A stretch of DNA of 64,000 bases from Mycolicibacterium goodii (GCF_022370755.2 NZ_CP092364.2:6510001-6574000); one strand, 5' to 3'. Shown: positions 1-10,507, counted from the first letter of the stretch. Program-made: numbers and translations. Notes: generated from the letters alone by a model not told the origin.

Positions 1-1866
<1,866 letters not shown>

Positions 1867-1869
1867 GGC

Positions 1870-1885
1870 TGTGAGCCTAGTCACC
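1870..1885. promoter_or_regulatory. Candidate CRP (cAMP receptor protein) site upstream of acsA
   Basis: The sequence TGTGA-N6-TCACC matches the mycobacterial CRP consensus TGTGA-N6-TCACA at nine of ten defined bases. It ends 4 bp before the acsA ATG, so bound protein would overlap the start of the gene. acs regulation by cAMP fits known mycobacterial physiology, but binding here is inferred. Confidence 0.5.
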
Positions 1886-1993
1886 GAACGTTGCACATAC
1901 GTTGGACCCTCACATGTCGGCTGTTGGGCGGCGGTCTGGCTGCGCTGAACGGTCGGAGAACACGCGATCAGCGGTCGACTAGTGTGGCTGGTT

Positions 1994-2749
1994 ATGACCG
2001 AGCGCCCAGATCCTCTCGCGCCGCTGTTCGACCTGCCCGGTGTGGCTGCGGCGTGCGAGGAGGCGCGTGGCGCGCTCGGACGCGCACACCGTCACAAGGT
2101 CAACCTGCGCGGCTGGCCGCAGACCGCCGCGGAGTCCGCGCTGCGGGGCGCCCGCGCGTCGGCCGTGCTCGACGGCGGTGCCGTGCAGTTGTCGGCCGAC
2201 GGCGACCCCGACCCGGTGACCGCGGGTGCGATACGCGTCGCCGAGGCCCTGGAAGGCGGCGCGACCTCCCTGGTGACGGTGTGGCAGCGCGCGCCGATGC
2301 AGGCGCTGGCGCGACTGCATGCGCTCGCAGCGGCAGATCTGACCGACGACGAGCACCTGGGCCGGCCGCGCACCGATCCCGAAGTCGGTCCGCGGCTGGA
2401 GTTGCTGATCGAGATCCTGACCGGTGGGTCCAAGGTGCCCGCCCCGGTGCTGGCGGCCGTGGCGCACGGTGAGTTGCTGACGCTGGCCCCGTTCGGCACG
2501 GCCGACGGGGTGGTGGCGCGGGCCGTGTCGCGGCTGGTGACGATCGCGAGCGGACTGGACCCACACGGTCTCGGTGTGCCCGAGGTGCACTGGATGCGCA
2601 AGTCGGGCGAGTACCAGGGGGCCGCCCGCGGGTTCGCGTCGGGCACGTCCGACGGCCTGACCGCATGGCTGCTGCTGAGCTGCGAGGCGCTGCACGCGGG
2701 AGCCCGCGAGGCGCTCCAGATCGCGCAGCACATCGCCCAGGCGGGTTAG
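1994..2749 (+). CDS. Conserved protein resembling a degenerate Fic-fold protein (Rv3662c-like)
   Basis: A 251-residue soluble protein from the ATG at 1994; a GTG four codons upstream is also possible. Gene position next to acsA matches Rv3662c. The N-terminal segment ESALRGARASAVLDGG resembles the region before a Fic domain. Residues about 164-176 (APFGTADGVVARA) align by eye with the Fic core HPFxDGNGR followed by its helix, but the catalytic histidine and the GNGR anion-binding residues are absent. If the fold is right, AMP-transfer activity is unlikely. No signal peptide or membrane segment is seen. It ends 4 bp into the convergent transporter gene. The fold is inferred; the gene itself is well supported. 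Confidence 0.8.
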   Translation: MTERPDPLAPLFDLPGVAAACEEARGALGRAHRHKVNLRGWPQTAAESALRGARASAVLDGGAVQLSADGDPDPVTAGAIRVAEALEGGATSLVTVWQRAPMQALARLHALAAADLTDDEHLGRPRTDPEVGPRLELLIEILTGGSKVPAPVLAAVAHGELLTLAPFGTADGVVARAVSRLVTIASGLDPHGLGVPEVHWMRKSGEYQGAARGFASGTSDGLTAWLLLSCEALHAGAREALQIAQHIAQAG

Positions 2750-4071
2750 CCGGCCTTCTCGCGGACCCGCTCGACACGGCCCACCAGCAGCACGTACGAC
2801 GCGATGCCGATCAGCGTCACGATGGTCATGTACACGAAGCCGGGCGCGAAGCTCTCCTCGGTGACCAGCAGGCCGATGATGATCGGCGTGGCGATCGACG
2901 ACAGGTTGCCGATGAAGTTGAACATTCCGCCGGTGAGGCCGAGCAGCCGTTTGGGTGCCAGGGCCGACACCAGCGACCACGTGATCGACGCCAGGCCGTT
3001 GCCGAAGAACGCGATCGACAGGAACAGCACCACCAAGGCAGTCGAGTCGGTGTAGTTGGCGCCGAGCATCGCCGTGGTGAGCAGCAGCCCGACGATGATC
3101 GGGCCCTTGCGGGCGGCGCCGAGCGAAATACCGCGCCGCAGCAGGAAATCCGACAGCACACCGGAGAACAGCACACCGACCAGCGCTGCGATGAACGGCA
3201 GCGACGCCAGGAAGCCGGTCTTGATGTAGTCCATGCCGCGGTACTCGACGAGGTACGTGGGGAACCACGTGAGGAAGAACCACAGCGTCGAGGTCAGGCA
3301 GAACTGGCCGAGGTAGATGCCCCACAGCTTGCGCCGCCCGAGCACCGTCGCGACGTCGGCGCGCGTCACCGCGGCCCGCTGCGGCTGTTCCTCGGCGACA
3401 TCGACCAGGCCCCCGCCACGTTCGATCAGCTCGAGCTCGGCCTCGTTCGCGTTGGACTGTCGCGGCTCACGGTATTTCAGGTACCAGACCGCGGCCCAGC
3501 CGATGCCGATCGCGCCGGTCACGATGAACACCCAGTGCCAGCTCATGACAGCCTGCAGCCACGACAGCACGGGTGTGAGCAGCGCGAGGCCGATGAACTG
3601 CCCTGAGGTGTAGAAGCCGATGACCGATGCGCGTTCGCGCTCGGGGAACCACGTCGTCGCGACACGGTTGTTGATCGGGTAGGCCGGCGCCTCGAACACA
3701 CCGACCAGCAGACGCAGTGCGATCAGCGCGACGAACCCGCCGATGACGCCCATGAACAGCGTCGCGAGCGACCACAGCGCCAGACACACCGGATACAGCA
3801 CGCGCGGGCGCACGCGATCCACGAGCCAGCCGCCCGGAATCTGCAGTGCCGCATACGTCCAGCCGAACGCACTGAGCAACAGCCCCTGCTGAGCCTTGGT
3901 CAGGTCCATCTCGTCGGCGATCGCGGGCATCGCGATCGACAGGTTGGCCCGGTCCATGTAGTTGATCACGACGGTGATGAACAGCATCACCGCGATGAGG
4001 ATGCGCGCACGGGAGGCCTGCTTGGCCAGATCCGGTGCGGCGCCTGTCTTTCCGGTACGGGTCATGTTCAT
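2746..4071 (-). CDS. dgoT: MFS sugar-acid:H+ symporter, D-galactonate transporter (DgoT-like)
   Basis: A 441-residue inner-membrane permease of the anion:cation symporter branch of the MFS, predicted to import D-galactonate. It has about twelve hydrophobic segments, and the first carries the family signature NYMDRANLSIAMP near residue 37. A WFPERERA motif follows in the first half, between the TM4 and TM5 regions. The ATG start at 4071 shares one base with the stop of the upstream dehydratase gene (TGATG), so it is the last gene of the dgo operon. The TAA stop at 2746-2748 overlaps the stop of the convergent gene by two bases. Substrate assignment comes mainly from the operon. Symbol by analogy with E. 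coli. Confidence 0.9.
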   Translation of the reverse strand: MNMTRTGKTGAAPDLAKQASRARILIAVMLFITVVINYMDRANLSIAMPAIADEMDLTKAQQGLLLSAFGWTYAALQIPGGWLVDRVRPRVLYPVCLALWSLATLFMGVIGGFVALIALRLLVGVFEAPAYPINNRVATTWFPERERASVIGFYTSGQFIGLALLTPVLSWLQAVMSWHWVFIVTGAIGIGWAAVWYLKYREPRQSNANEAELELIERGGGLVDVAEEQPQRAAVTRADVATVLGRRKLWGIYLGQFCLTSTLWFFLTWFPTYLVEYRGMDYIKTGFLASLPFIAALVGVLFSGVLSDFLLRRGISLGAARKGPIIVGLLLTTAMLGANYTDSTALVVLFLSIAFFGNGLASITWSLVSALAPKRLLGLTGGMFNFIGNLSSIATPIIIGLLVTEESFAPGFVYMTIVTLIGIASYVLLVGRVERVREKAG

Positions 4072-5219
4072 CACCACTCCGCGAAGGATCCGTCGGCGTG
4101 GCGCCAGACCGGGTTGCGCCACCGATGTCCCTCGGCCGCCCGTTCGGCCACGTACTCTTCGTTGATCTCGATGCCGAGGCCCGGGCCCGTCGGGATCCGG
4201 ACCTGCCCGTCGGCGTAGGTGAAGACGCCAGGGTCGACGAGGTAGTCGAGCAGGTCGTTGGTGGTGTTGTAGTGGATGCCGAGGCTCTGCTCCTGGATGG
4301 TCGCGTTGTAGCAGCCCGCGTCGATCTGCAGGCACGAGGCGAGCGCGATCGGTCCGAGCGGGCAGTGCAGGGCGAGCGCGACGTCGTACGCCTCTGCCAT
4401 GTGTGCGATCTTGCGGGCCTCGGTGATGCCGCCGCAGTGCGACGGGTCCGGCTGGATGATGTCGACCGCACCAGAGGCGAGAATGGTCTTGGCGTCCCAT
4501 CGCGAGAACAGCCGCTCGCCCAACGCGATCGGGATGGGCGACTGGCGCAGCACGTCGACGAAACCGTCGACATGTTCACTGAGCACGGGTTCCTCGACGA
4601 ACATCAGCCGGTACGGTTCGAGTTCACGCAGCAGCACCTTGGCCATCGGCTTGTGTACGCGCCCATGGAAATCCACCCCGATGCCGATGTCGGGGCCCAC
4701 CGCCTCGCGGACGGCCGCGACGCTGGCCACCGCGCGGTCCACCTTGTCCCACGTGTCGAGGTACTGCATCTCCTCGGTGCCGTTCATCTTCACCGCGGTG
4801 AAGCCACGGTCGACGACTTCGCGTGCGGCCTTGGCGGTTTCGCTCGGCCGGTCGCCGCCGATCCACGAGTAGACCTTGATCCGGTCACGGACCCGCCCAC
4901 CCAGCAGTTCGTAGGCAGGCACGCCAAGGGCCTTGCCCTTGAGGTCCCACAGGGCCTGGTCGATGCCGGCGAGCGCGCTCATGTGGATGCCGCCGCCGCG
5001 GTAGAACCCGCCGCGGTACATGACGGTCCAGAGGTCCTCGATCTGGCCGGGGTCCTGGCCGATCAGGTAGTCCGACAGCTCCTCGACCGCGGCGGCCACG
5101 GTTGCCGCACGGCCCTCCAATACCGGTTCGCCCCAACCGACGAGGCGTTCGTCGGTCTCGATGCGCAGGAAGAGCCACCGCGGGGGAACGGTGAACGTCT
5201 GCACCGATGTGATCTTCAT
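4071..5219 (-). CDS. dgoD: D-galactonate dehydratase
   Basis: Converts D-galactonate to 2-dehydro-3-deoxy-D-galactonate, the first step of the De Ley-Doudoroff pathway. At 382 residues it equals E. coli DgoD in length. It is an enolase-superfamily enzyme: an N-terminal capping domain ([20 protein letters not shown]), then a barrel. Metal ligands are visible in VDFHGR (about residue 183), FVEEPV and ALGERL, and the catalytic histidine pair is represented by DFHGR and ALHCPLGP. The ATG at 5219 overlaps the stop of dgoA by four bases (ATGA). Operon position and length make the function secure. Confidence 0.95.
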   Translation of the reverse strand: MKITSVQTFTVPPRWLFLRIETDERLVGWGEPVLEGRAATVAAAVEELSDYLIGQDPGQIEDLWTVMYRGGFYRGGGIHMSALAGIDQALWDLKGKALGVPAYELLGGRVRDRIKVYSWIGGDRPSETAKAAREVVDRGFTAVKMNGTEEMQYLDTWDKVDRAVASVAAVREAVGPDIGIGVDFHGRVHKPMAKVLLRELEPYRLMFVEEPVLSEHVDGFVDVLRQSPIPIALGERLFSRWDAKTILASGAVDIIQPDPSHCGGITEARKIAHMAEAYDVALALHCPLGPIALASCLQIDAGCYNATIQEQSLGIHYNTTNDLLDYLVDPGVFTYADGQVRIPTGPGLGIEINEEYVAERAAEGHRWRNPVWRHADGSFAEW

Positions 5220-5842
5220 CGTGGGTTCCTCTCTGCCTGTGCGTGAGACCAGATGTCCTGCAGCGTGCGGGCGCGCCGACCGACGTCGGCGGCGTTGTCT
5301 CCTGGGCGGTACAGGTTCGTGCCCAGCCCGGCGCCGCCGGCGCCTGCGGCGATCCAGTCGGCCAGGTTGTGTTCGTCGACGCCGCCGACCGGCAGCATCT
5401 CGACGTCGGCGGGAAGCACTGCGCGCCACGCCTTCATACCCGAGATGCCGACGGCGTCGGACGGGAAGAGCTTGAGGCTGCGCGCGCCGGCGTCGACGGC
5501 GCTGAACGCCTCGGTGGGGGTCGCAACCCCCGGATAGGGTCGTAGGCCGCGCTGCACCGCGGCGGCGATCACCTCGGTATTGGCATTGGGGGACACCGTG
5601 ATCCGGGCACCGGCTGATTCGGCGCGGGCGACGTCGTCGACGCTGAGCACGGTTCCGGCGCCGATCACGCACTGCTGCGGCGCCGCGGCCGCGAGGCGTT
5701 CGATCGAGTCGAAGGGGTCGGGGGAGTTGAGCGGGATCTCGATCGCGGTGAACCCGGCGTCGATCAGCGCGCCGCCGATCGCCAGGATCTCATCGGGGCG
5801 CACCCCGCGCAGGATGGCCACCAATCCGGTGGGCTGGTTCAT
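5216..5842 (-). CDS. dgoA: 2-dehydro-3-deoxy-6-phosphogalactonate aldolase
   Basis: Cleaves KDPGal to pyruvate and glyceraldehyde-3-phosphate, the third step of galactonate breakdown. It has 208 residues, the usual size for the KDPG/KDPGal class I aldolase family. Recognisable elements are [12 protein letters not shown] at the start, IEIPLNSP with the proton-relay Glu, GAGTVL, and the Schiff-base lysine in SLKLFPS (about residue 126). PVGGV near residue 155 belongs to the phosphate-binding part. Start and stop both overlap neighbours by four bases (ATGA), indicating translational coupling with dgoK and dgoD. Confidence 0.95.
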   Translation of the reverse strand: MNQPTGLVAILRGVRPDEILAIGGALIDAGFTAIEIPLNSPDPFDSIERLAAAAPQQCVIGAGTVLSVDDVARAESAGARITVSPNANTEVIAAAVQRGLRPYPGVATPTEAFSAVDAGARSLKLFPSDAVGISGMKAWRAVLPADVEMLPVGGVDEHNLADWIAAGAGGAGLGTNLYRPGDNAADVGRRARTLQDIWSHAQAERNPR

Positions 5843-6825
5843 GAAACCTCCTCCGTTCGGGATCGGGCGTCGACGAGGCCGCTGGTGGCCGCGACGTGCC
5901 ACAGGCCGCGCGCCGCGGCCTCCTCGGTGAGCGACGCCGACGGCTGCACACCGTGGCGCCCGAGCGCGGTGGCGTAACGACGGCACAGGTCGGGCTTGCC
6001 GCACAAGACGATCCGTTGCCCAGGCGCGGTCTGCAGGAGATGACGGATCTCGTCGGCGATCAGCAGGCCCGACACATAGTCCGGCAGCGCGCCCGGTGCG
6101 AGCGCGCCGTCGAGCACGAGGGCGCGGGCGCCGAACAGGGCGGTCGAGATGCCACGCGAGGTGTCGGCGTCGAGGCCGCGGACGAAAGCCGCGTTGTCCC
6201 GTGCGGGCGCGTGCGCGGTGCGGGCGAGGATGCCGTGCTCCATCAGCAGGCCGTAGAGCTCGCCCGTCATCGCGGTGGTGAACGTGTGAACCTGTCCGGC
6301 AACGATTCTGACCCACTTGGTGTGGGTTCCCGGCAGGACGACCAGGAGGTCGCCGGCCGGATCGTCCAGCAGGTCGAGCACACCGACGAGCTGGGTTTCC
6401 TCACCGCGCATCACGTCGCCCGCGGTGTGCGCACCGGGCGCTACGCGCAGTCCGGGGACGAGGTGCAGCGTGCCGCGCTGATGGGGCACGCGGGTCAACG
6501 TGGCCGCGTCGAACTCCAGGTCGGTGGGCACGGTGAGGTAACCGGCCTCGTGCCAGCCCTGCGCACTGCCCACCATCCCGCAGGCGATGGCGGGAACGCC
6601 CGGGTGGGCGTCGAGCCAGTCGGCGCACACGTCGGTGAAGACCTTTTCGTAGTCACCGGCGCGGGTGTCGGAGTTGCCGGAGGTGACGTTGAGCAGCCCG
6701 CTGTCTCGGGCGTGGGTGTCGAGGACCCGGCCGTCGTCGCCGAGCAGCCAGGCCCGCAGCGCGGTCGAGCCCCAGTCCAGGGCGATGAGCCGCGCCACGC
6801 CGGGCACCTGGGTGTGATGTGTCAC
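5839..6825 (-). CDS. dgoK: 2-dehydro-3-deoxygalactonokinase
   Basis: Phosphorylates KDGal with ATP to give KDPGal, the substrate of the adjacent aldolase. It has 328 residues from a GTG at 6825. The DgoK-family N terminus LIALDWGSTALRAWL carries the ASKHA-type phosphate-1 motif. VLPGTHTKWV near residue 185 is the conserved sugar-kinase signature (GTHSKW in relatives). As the first gene of the operon it faces the IclR regulator across 66 bp containing an inverted repeat. No ATG lies closer than the GTG; the next upstream part of the frame runs into the operator region. Confidence 0.93.
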   Translation of the reverse strand: MTHHTQVPGVARLIALDWGSTALRAWLLGDDGRVLDTHARDSGLLNVTSGNSDTRAGDYEKVFTDVCADWLDAHPGVPAIACGMVGSAQGWHEAGYLTVPTDLEFDAATLTRVPHQRGTLHLVPGLRVAPGAHTAGDVMRGEETQLVGVLDLLDDPAGDLLVVLPGTHTKWVRIVAGQVHTFTTAMTGELYGLLMEHGILARTAHAPARDNAAFVRGLDADTSRGISTALFGARALVLDGALAPGALPDYVSGLLIADEIRHLLQTAPGQRIVLCGKPDLCRRYATALGRHGVQPSASLTEEAAARGLWHVAATSGLVDARSRTEEVS

Positions 6826-6843
6826 AGGGCCACTATGGGAACC

Positions 6844-6884
6844 GCATCCCAAAATATCCAACACAGTCCCTATATGTGGGATGC
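6844..6884. promoter_or_regulatory. Inverted repeat, candidate operator for the dgo operon and its IclR regulator
   Basis: GCATCCCA (6844-6851) and TGGGATGC (6877-6884) form perfect 8-bp arms around a 25-bp AT-richer spacer, inside the 66-bp divergent promoter region. A second looser pair, TATGGGA (6834-6840) and TCCCTATA (6868-6875), interleaves with it. The position suits an IclR-type regulator controlling both directions. Binding is inferred. Confidence 0.55.
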
Positions 6885-6891
6885 TGGGCGC

Positions 6892-7674
6892 ATGAGTGTT
6901 CCGTCCGGTACCCAAACGTTGGCCCGTGGACTGTCGGTGATCAGGGCCGTCGCCGACGGGGCGCGCGATCTGCGCACGCTCGTCGAGCGGACCGGGCTGG
7001 GCCGCAGCACCACCCACCGGCTAGTCCAACTGCTCGTCCATGAGGAGTTCCTGCGTCATGTCGACGGCGGTTACACCCTAGGCCCGGCGTTGATCGAGCT
7101 GGGATTCAAAGCGCTGCACGGCAATCCGCTGCCCGTTGTGGCGCGCCCGCTTCTGGAGGAACTGTCCGAGCAGGTCCATGACACGGTGCACCTTGGCGTG
7201 GTCGACGGCGACTCGGTGCTGTACCTGGAGAAGCTGCCCGGTAACCGTGGCGCCGAGATGCGTTCGCGGGTCGGGCACCGGATGCCGTTGACGCGAACGG
7301 GTGTGGGGATGGCGCTGCTGCTGGACTCACCGGACCGTTGGGAGGCGCTCTACATCGCCGACGAGGACCGGGTCACGGTCCCGGCGGCGGTGCGCCGCGG
7401 GGATGTGGCGCAGCGGTGCGCCGAGTTCTGCGCCCGCATGCAGACCTACGCGAAAGACGGATCCGCGATGGACCTGGAGGATAACGAGCCCGGCATCCGC
7501 TGCGTGGCGGCTCCCGTGCGGGACGCGTCGAAGGCCATCGTCGGGGCGATCAGCGTGTCGGCGACGCGGCCGTACATGCCCGCCGCGCGGATGCGCGGTC
7601 TGGTGCCGGTGGTGCGCCGCACCGCCGCGCGCATCTCATCGGCGATGGGGTACCGGGAAGCGCAGTCGCCGTGA
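6892..7674 (+). CDS. IclR-family regulator of galactonate catabolism (DgoR-like role)
   Basis: A 260-residue transcription factor. The N-terminal winged helix-turn-helix spans about residues 8-65 (LVERTGLGRSTTHRLVQLL is the recognition region). The C-terminal IclR effector domain (about 80-250) includes YLEKLPGNRGAEMRSRVG and the conserved C-terminal core GIRCVAAPVRDASKAIVGAISV. The start is the ATG at 6892, right after the divergent operator region; an extended frame further upstream is antisense to dgoK and is not real. Divergent placement next to dgoK strongly suggests it senses galactonate or KDGal and controls the operon. E. coli DgoR is a GntR protein, so this is an analogous, not homologous, regulator. 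Confidence 0.9.
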   Translation: MSVPSGTQTLARGLSVIRAVADGARDLRTLVERTGLGRSTTHRLVQLLVHEEFLRHVDGGYTLGPALIELGFKALHGNPLPVVARPLLEELSEQVHDTVHLGVVDGDSVLYLEKLPGNRGAEMRSRVGHRMPLTRTGVGMALLLDSPDRWEALYIADEDRVTVPAAVRRGDVAQRCAEFCARMQTYAKDGSAMDLEDNEPGIRCVAAPVRDASKAIVGAISVSATRPYMPAARMRGLVPVVRRTAARISSAMGYREAQSP

Positions 7675-7704
7675 CCGTCTTGACTGGATCCAGCAAAAGA
7701 AATC

Positions 7705-7740
7705 GGGCGGCGATCCGAACTGCTGTCCGGCTCGCCGCCC
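7705..7740 (+). terminator. GC-rich hairpin downstream of the IclR gene
   Basis: Perfect 8-bp stem GGGCGGCG (7705-7712) with CGCCGCCC (7733-7740) and a 20-nt loop, 30 bp after the IclR stop. There is no T-tract, which is common for mycobacterial terminators; function is inferred. Confidence 0.4.
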
Positions 7741-8112
7741 GCTAGCACGGACCTCGAGTGACCAAGCGTGCGATGTGGGTTGCGTGGGTGACCTCGGCGT
7801 CTTTGCGATGCGCTTCGGCTGCAACCCCACCCAAAGGGCCGTCGAGGCCGTCCGCTTTTCGAAACTACGCAGGTCCGCAACACTTTTGCCTATTCCGCGG
7901 CATGTGCTCCGCGTGGGTGCTCGGTGTCCGTGCTAGGAGCTTGGGTCGGGAGATCTAGCCTTCTCTTCCGGCTAGGTCTTGGCCTCGCCAAGCTTCCGTG
8001 CCTCCTTTGTACTACGTGTCCCGGGTCACAGCAAGGGTCAAAATCCCCGCGTCGCCGGATCGATACGCGCTCGTGCTCAGCAACGTTCGCAGAACTTCGG
8101 AAAGTGCGTGTC
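7741..8112. other. Intergenic stretch with no recognised gene
   Basis: About 370 bp between the IclR terminator hairpin and the end of the HAD phosphatase gene. I looked for coding, tRNA and transposase remnants on both strands and saw none that I could support. Short inverted repeats occur but none is distinctive. Confidence 0.5.
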
Positions 8113-8994
8113 TCAGAGCGCGAACCGGCGCAGCAGCGAGTACGTCAGGGCGCCCGCGGCCAGTGCGCTGATGCCGACCGCGGCGGTGGTGGCGACGGCC
8201 GCGCCCGACGGCGCCGGGATCCGGTCGCGCAGCGACACCGGTTTGGTGAACGTCAGCACCGGCCAGTCGCGGGCCACCGCCTCCTTGCGCAACGCGCGGT
8301 CGGGATTGACGGCGGTGGGGTGGCCCACGCTCTCGAGCATCGGCAGATCGGTGATCGAATCCGAATACGCGTAGCAGTGTTCGAGCGCGTACCCCTCCCG
8401 CGCCGCAAGGGCCTTGATGGCCTGAGCCTTGCCCTCGCCGTAGCAGTAGAACGCGATCTCCCCCGTGTAGCGGCCGTCCTCGACCACCATGCGGGTGGCC
8501 ATCGCGTGCGTCGCGCCGAGGGCCCTGGCGATGGGTGCGACGATCTCCTCGCCCGATGCGGACACCACCACGACGTCGCGGCCGCACAACTTGTGATCGG
8601 CGATCAACTCTGCGGCCTCGGCGAACACGAGCGGATCGACGATCTCGTGCAAGGTCTCGCCGACGATCGATTTCACCTGCTCGACATCCCAGCCCGCGCA
8701 CATGTTTGTGATGTAGTCACGCATCCGGTTCATTTGATCGTGATCCGCGCCCGACATCAGAAAAAGGAACTGCGCGTACGACGACTTGAGTACCGTGCGC
8801 CGGTTCAGCAGTCCCTGGTCGAAGAATGGTTTGCTGAACGCCAGCGTGCTCGACTTGGCGATCACGGTCTTGTCGAGGTCGAAGAACGCGGCCGTGCGCA
8901 CCGGTCGACCGTCGTCGCCCCGGGGTGCTGCGTGGGATGGCGCCGCGATCGACTCCTGGGCGGCCCGATCGGATGCGGTCACGAGCGCCAGCAT
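8113..8994 (-). CDS. HAD-superfamily subfamily IB phosphatase, SerB-like (Rv3661-like)
   Basis: A 293-residue protein with the HAD motifs in order. FFDLDKT places the nucleophile Asp39 and acid/base Asp41; then come VVVSAS (motif II), KAQAIKAL (motif III lysine) and YSDSITDLPML (motif IV acidic pair). The cap insertion between motifs I and II is large, as in SerB/CicA relatives. The C-terminal 35 residues are hydrophobic and may be a membrane anchor. The physiological substrate is unknown; phosphoserine is a guess of limited value. It is divergent from the ssd-tad operon and lies directly downstream of the Ms1-like RNA on the same strand, the arrangement known in M. tuberculosis. Confidence 0.88.
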   Translation of the reverse strand: MLALVTASDRAAQESIAAPSHAAPRGDDGRPVRTAAFFDLDKTVIAKSSTLAFSKPFFDQGLLNRRTVLKSSYAQFLFLMSGADHDQMNRMRDYITNMCAGWDVEQVKSIVGETLHEIVDPLVFAEAAELIADHKLCGRDVVVVSASGEEIVAPIARALGATHAMATRMVVEDGRYTGEIAFYCYGEGKAQAIKALAAREGYALEHCYAYSDSITDLPMLESVGHPTAVNPDRALRKEAVARDWPVLTFTKPVSLRDRIPAPSGAAVATTAAVGISALAAGALTYSLLRRFAL

Positions 8995-9044
8995 AGAGGC
9001 ACCCTCGCGTCAATAACCGACCGAAGGTACAAAATGGCAGTTCA

Positions 9045-9342
9045 CGACACATTCTCAGGGTTCGTCGCTTCGGGACACGCGCAGGTAACTCGCAGCTGTA
9101 TCTCTTGCGACTTTCGGCAGTTCCGTGTGTATAGTGAGCATTACTCGGCTTATGCCGAGGTGTATCAGCCCGACCCCCCGGGGCTGATACGCGACGACCT
9201 CCGCCTCCTCCCCCCCTGGCGGGGGTCGTCTTCTTTTCCGGGGGAACTCCGGCTCCCGCAAACCGCGCCGAGATTGCCCGCCGTTGCCCGCGCCCGGATT
9301 GCACAGCCCGTCATCGACGGCCCGGCGCCGAAGAATTTCCGG
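9045..9342 (-). ncRNA. Ms1/MTS2823-type 6S-like RNA (boundaries approximate)
   Basis: In M. tuberculosis the abundant RNA MTS2823 (Ms1 in M. smegmatis, about 300 nt, binds core RNA polymerase) is encoded between Rv3661 and Rv3660c, reading toward Rv3661. The orthologous gap here holds a structured segment. On the minus strand a -35 TTGTGG (9376-9371), a 17-bp spacer and a -10 GATAAC (9353-9348) predict a start near 9341. The following 300 nt contain three consecutive perfect stems: 9193-9199/9224-9230, 9162-9171/9181-9190 and 9144-9149/9154-9159. Identity rests on synteny, structure and promoter. The 3' end is a length estimate, as I see no clear terminator. Confidence 0.75.
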
Positions 9343-9347
9343 CCGAA

Positions 9348-9376
9348 GTTATCCCCAACCTGTGATTTATCCACAA
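9348..9376 (-). promoter_or_regulatory. Predicted promoter of the Ms1-type RNA, containing two DnaA-box-like 9-mers
   Basis: TTGTGG-N17-GATAAC on the minus strand. Read on the plus strand, TTATCCACA (9367-9375) is an exact classical DnaA box and TTATCCCCA (9349-9357) differs by one base. They overlap the -35/spacer and the -10 respectively, 18 bp apart. Confidence 0.55.
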
Positions 9377-9427
9377 TTTGAGGGGCGGCTGTGGTGCCGG
9401 CACCATCGGCGCCCGCAGATTTGAGGC

Positions 9428-10507
9428 ATGGCAGCACCGAACGTCACATCGAAAACCGCCGCCGTGCTCGCGATCCTGGGTGATCCGCTGTTGCGCGCGG
9501 AGGTGGCCCGAGTGGCCGCGGCGGCCGGTGCCGACCTCGTGGAGGTCCCGATGCCGTCGGGCCGCAAGGCCTGGTTGTCCGCGTCAGCGGTGCTGCTCGA
9601 CGCCGCGGCCGCCCAGCGGTGTGTCGAGCGGGGACTGCCGCGACGCGACCGAGTGCTCGTGGTCGGGTGCCACGAACCCGAACCGGCCGACTGGCAGGCC
9701 GCGATGGCCGTCGGCGCACGACACGTCGTCACGTTGCCCCGGCAGGACACCGATCTGGTCGCGGTGCTGTCCGAAGCGGTCGTCGACGACGCGTGCGGCA
9801 GCCGCGGTCCCGCGGTCGCGGTCGTCGGCGCGAAAGGCGGGGCGGGTGCGTCGGTGTTCGCCGCGGCGCTGGCCCTCTCGGCGCCGGCCGCTCTGCTCAT
9901 CGACACCGATCCGTGGAGCGGTGGAATCGATCTCGTGGTCGGCACCGAGGATGCCCCGGGATTGCGCTGGGCGGATCTGGCGCTGCGGGGCGGCAGGCTC
10001 GGGTATGCCGCGCTGCGCGACGCGCTGCCGCGCCGGGGCGAGGTCAGCGTGCTGTCGGGTGGGCGTACCGGCGTCGACATCGCGGCGGCAGCTCTGCACG
10101 CCGTGATCGACGCGGGGTCTCGCGGCGGTGCGACCGTGGTCTGCGATGTGCCCCGGCGCAGCACCGACGCGGCCGAGGCGGCGCTGGAGGCCGCTGATCT
10201 CGTCGTCGTGACGGCAGCCGCCGACGTGCGGTCGTGTGCCGCGGCCGCGGCCGCGAAGCCCTGGATCACCGCATGCAATCCGAACATCGGTCTCGTGGTC
10301 CGTGGTCCCGCCCCTGGCGGGCTGCGGGCCGCCGAGGTCGCCGACATCGTCGACCTTCCGCTGCTGGCGTCGATGCGTCCGCAGCCTGGTCTCGACGAGG
10401 CGCTCGAACGCGGCGGGTTGCGCCCCACACGCCGGTCACCGTTGACCACGGCCGCGCGACGCGTGCTGGATGTGCTGGCGCAGCATCCCGTACGGGAGGC
10501 GGCATGA
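9428..10507 (+). CDS. ssd: Septum-site-determining/CpaE-like P-loop protein (Rv3660c-like)
   Basis: A 359-residue MinD/CpaE-family protein heading the tad pilus operon. The N-terminal third looks like a receiver-type or localisation domain without phosphorylation residues. The P-loop region begins at VVGAKGGAGASVFAAAL (about residue 135), a deviant Walker A motif with the signature lysine (KGGAGAS), followed by LLIDTDPWSGGIDLV (switch region). The family is membrane-associated and either places the pilus machine or affects division; M. tuberculosis Ssd inhibits septation when overproduced. The stop overlaps the next ATG (ATGA at 10504-10507). Confidence 0.9.
   Translation: MAAPNVTSKTAAVLAILGDPLLRAEVARVAAAAGADLVEVPMPSGRKAWLSASAVLLDAAAAQRCVERGLPRRDRVLVVGCHEPEPADWQAAMAVGARHVVTLPRQDTDLVAVLSEAVVDDACGSRGPAVAVVGAKGGAGASVFAAALALSAPAALLIDTDPWSGGIDLVVGTEDAPGLRWADLALRGGRLGYAALRDALPRRGEVSVLSGGRTGVDIAAAALHAVIDAGSRGGATVVCDVPRRSTDAAEAALEAADLVVVTAAADVRSCAAAAAAKPWITACNPNIGLVVRGPAPGGLRAAEVADIVDLPLLASMRPQPGLDEALERGGLRPTRRSPLTTAARRVLDVLAQHPVREAA

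Noticed and set aside
9105..9237. Plus-strand small RNA with TTGCGA/TATAGT promoter, three hairpins and a T-rich end
   Set aside because: The hairpins are symmetric and fit the minus-strand Ms1-type RNA known from synteny. The plus-strand promoter has a 19-bp spacer. Antisense transcription cannot be excluded but is less likely.
7924..9381. 485-codon open frame on the plus strand
   Set aside because: Runs antisense to the HAD phosphatase and through the Ms1-type RNA; low-complexity shadow.
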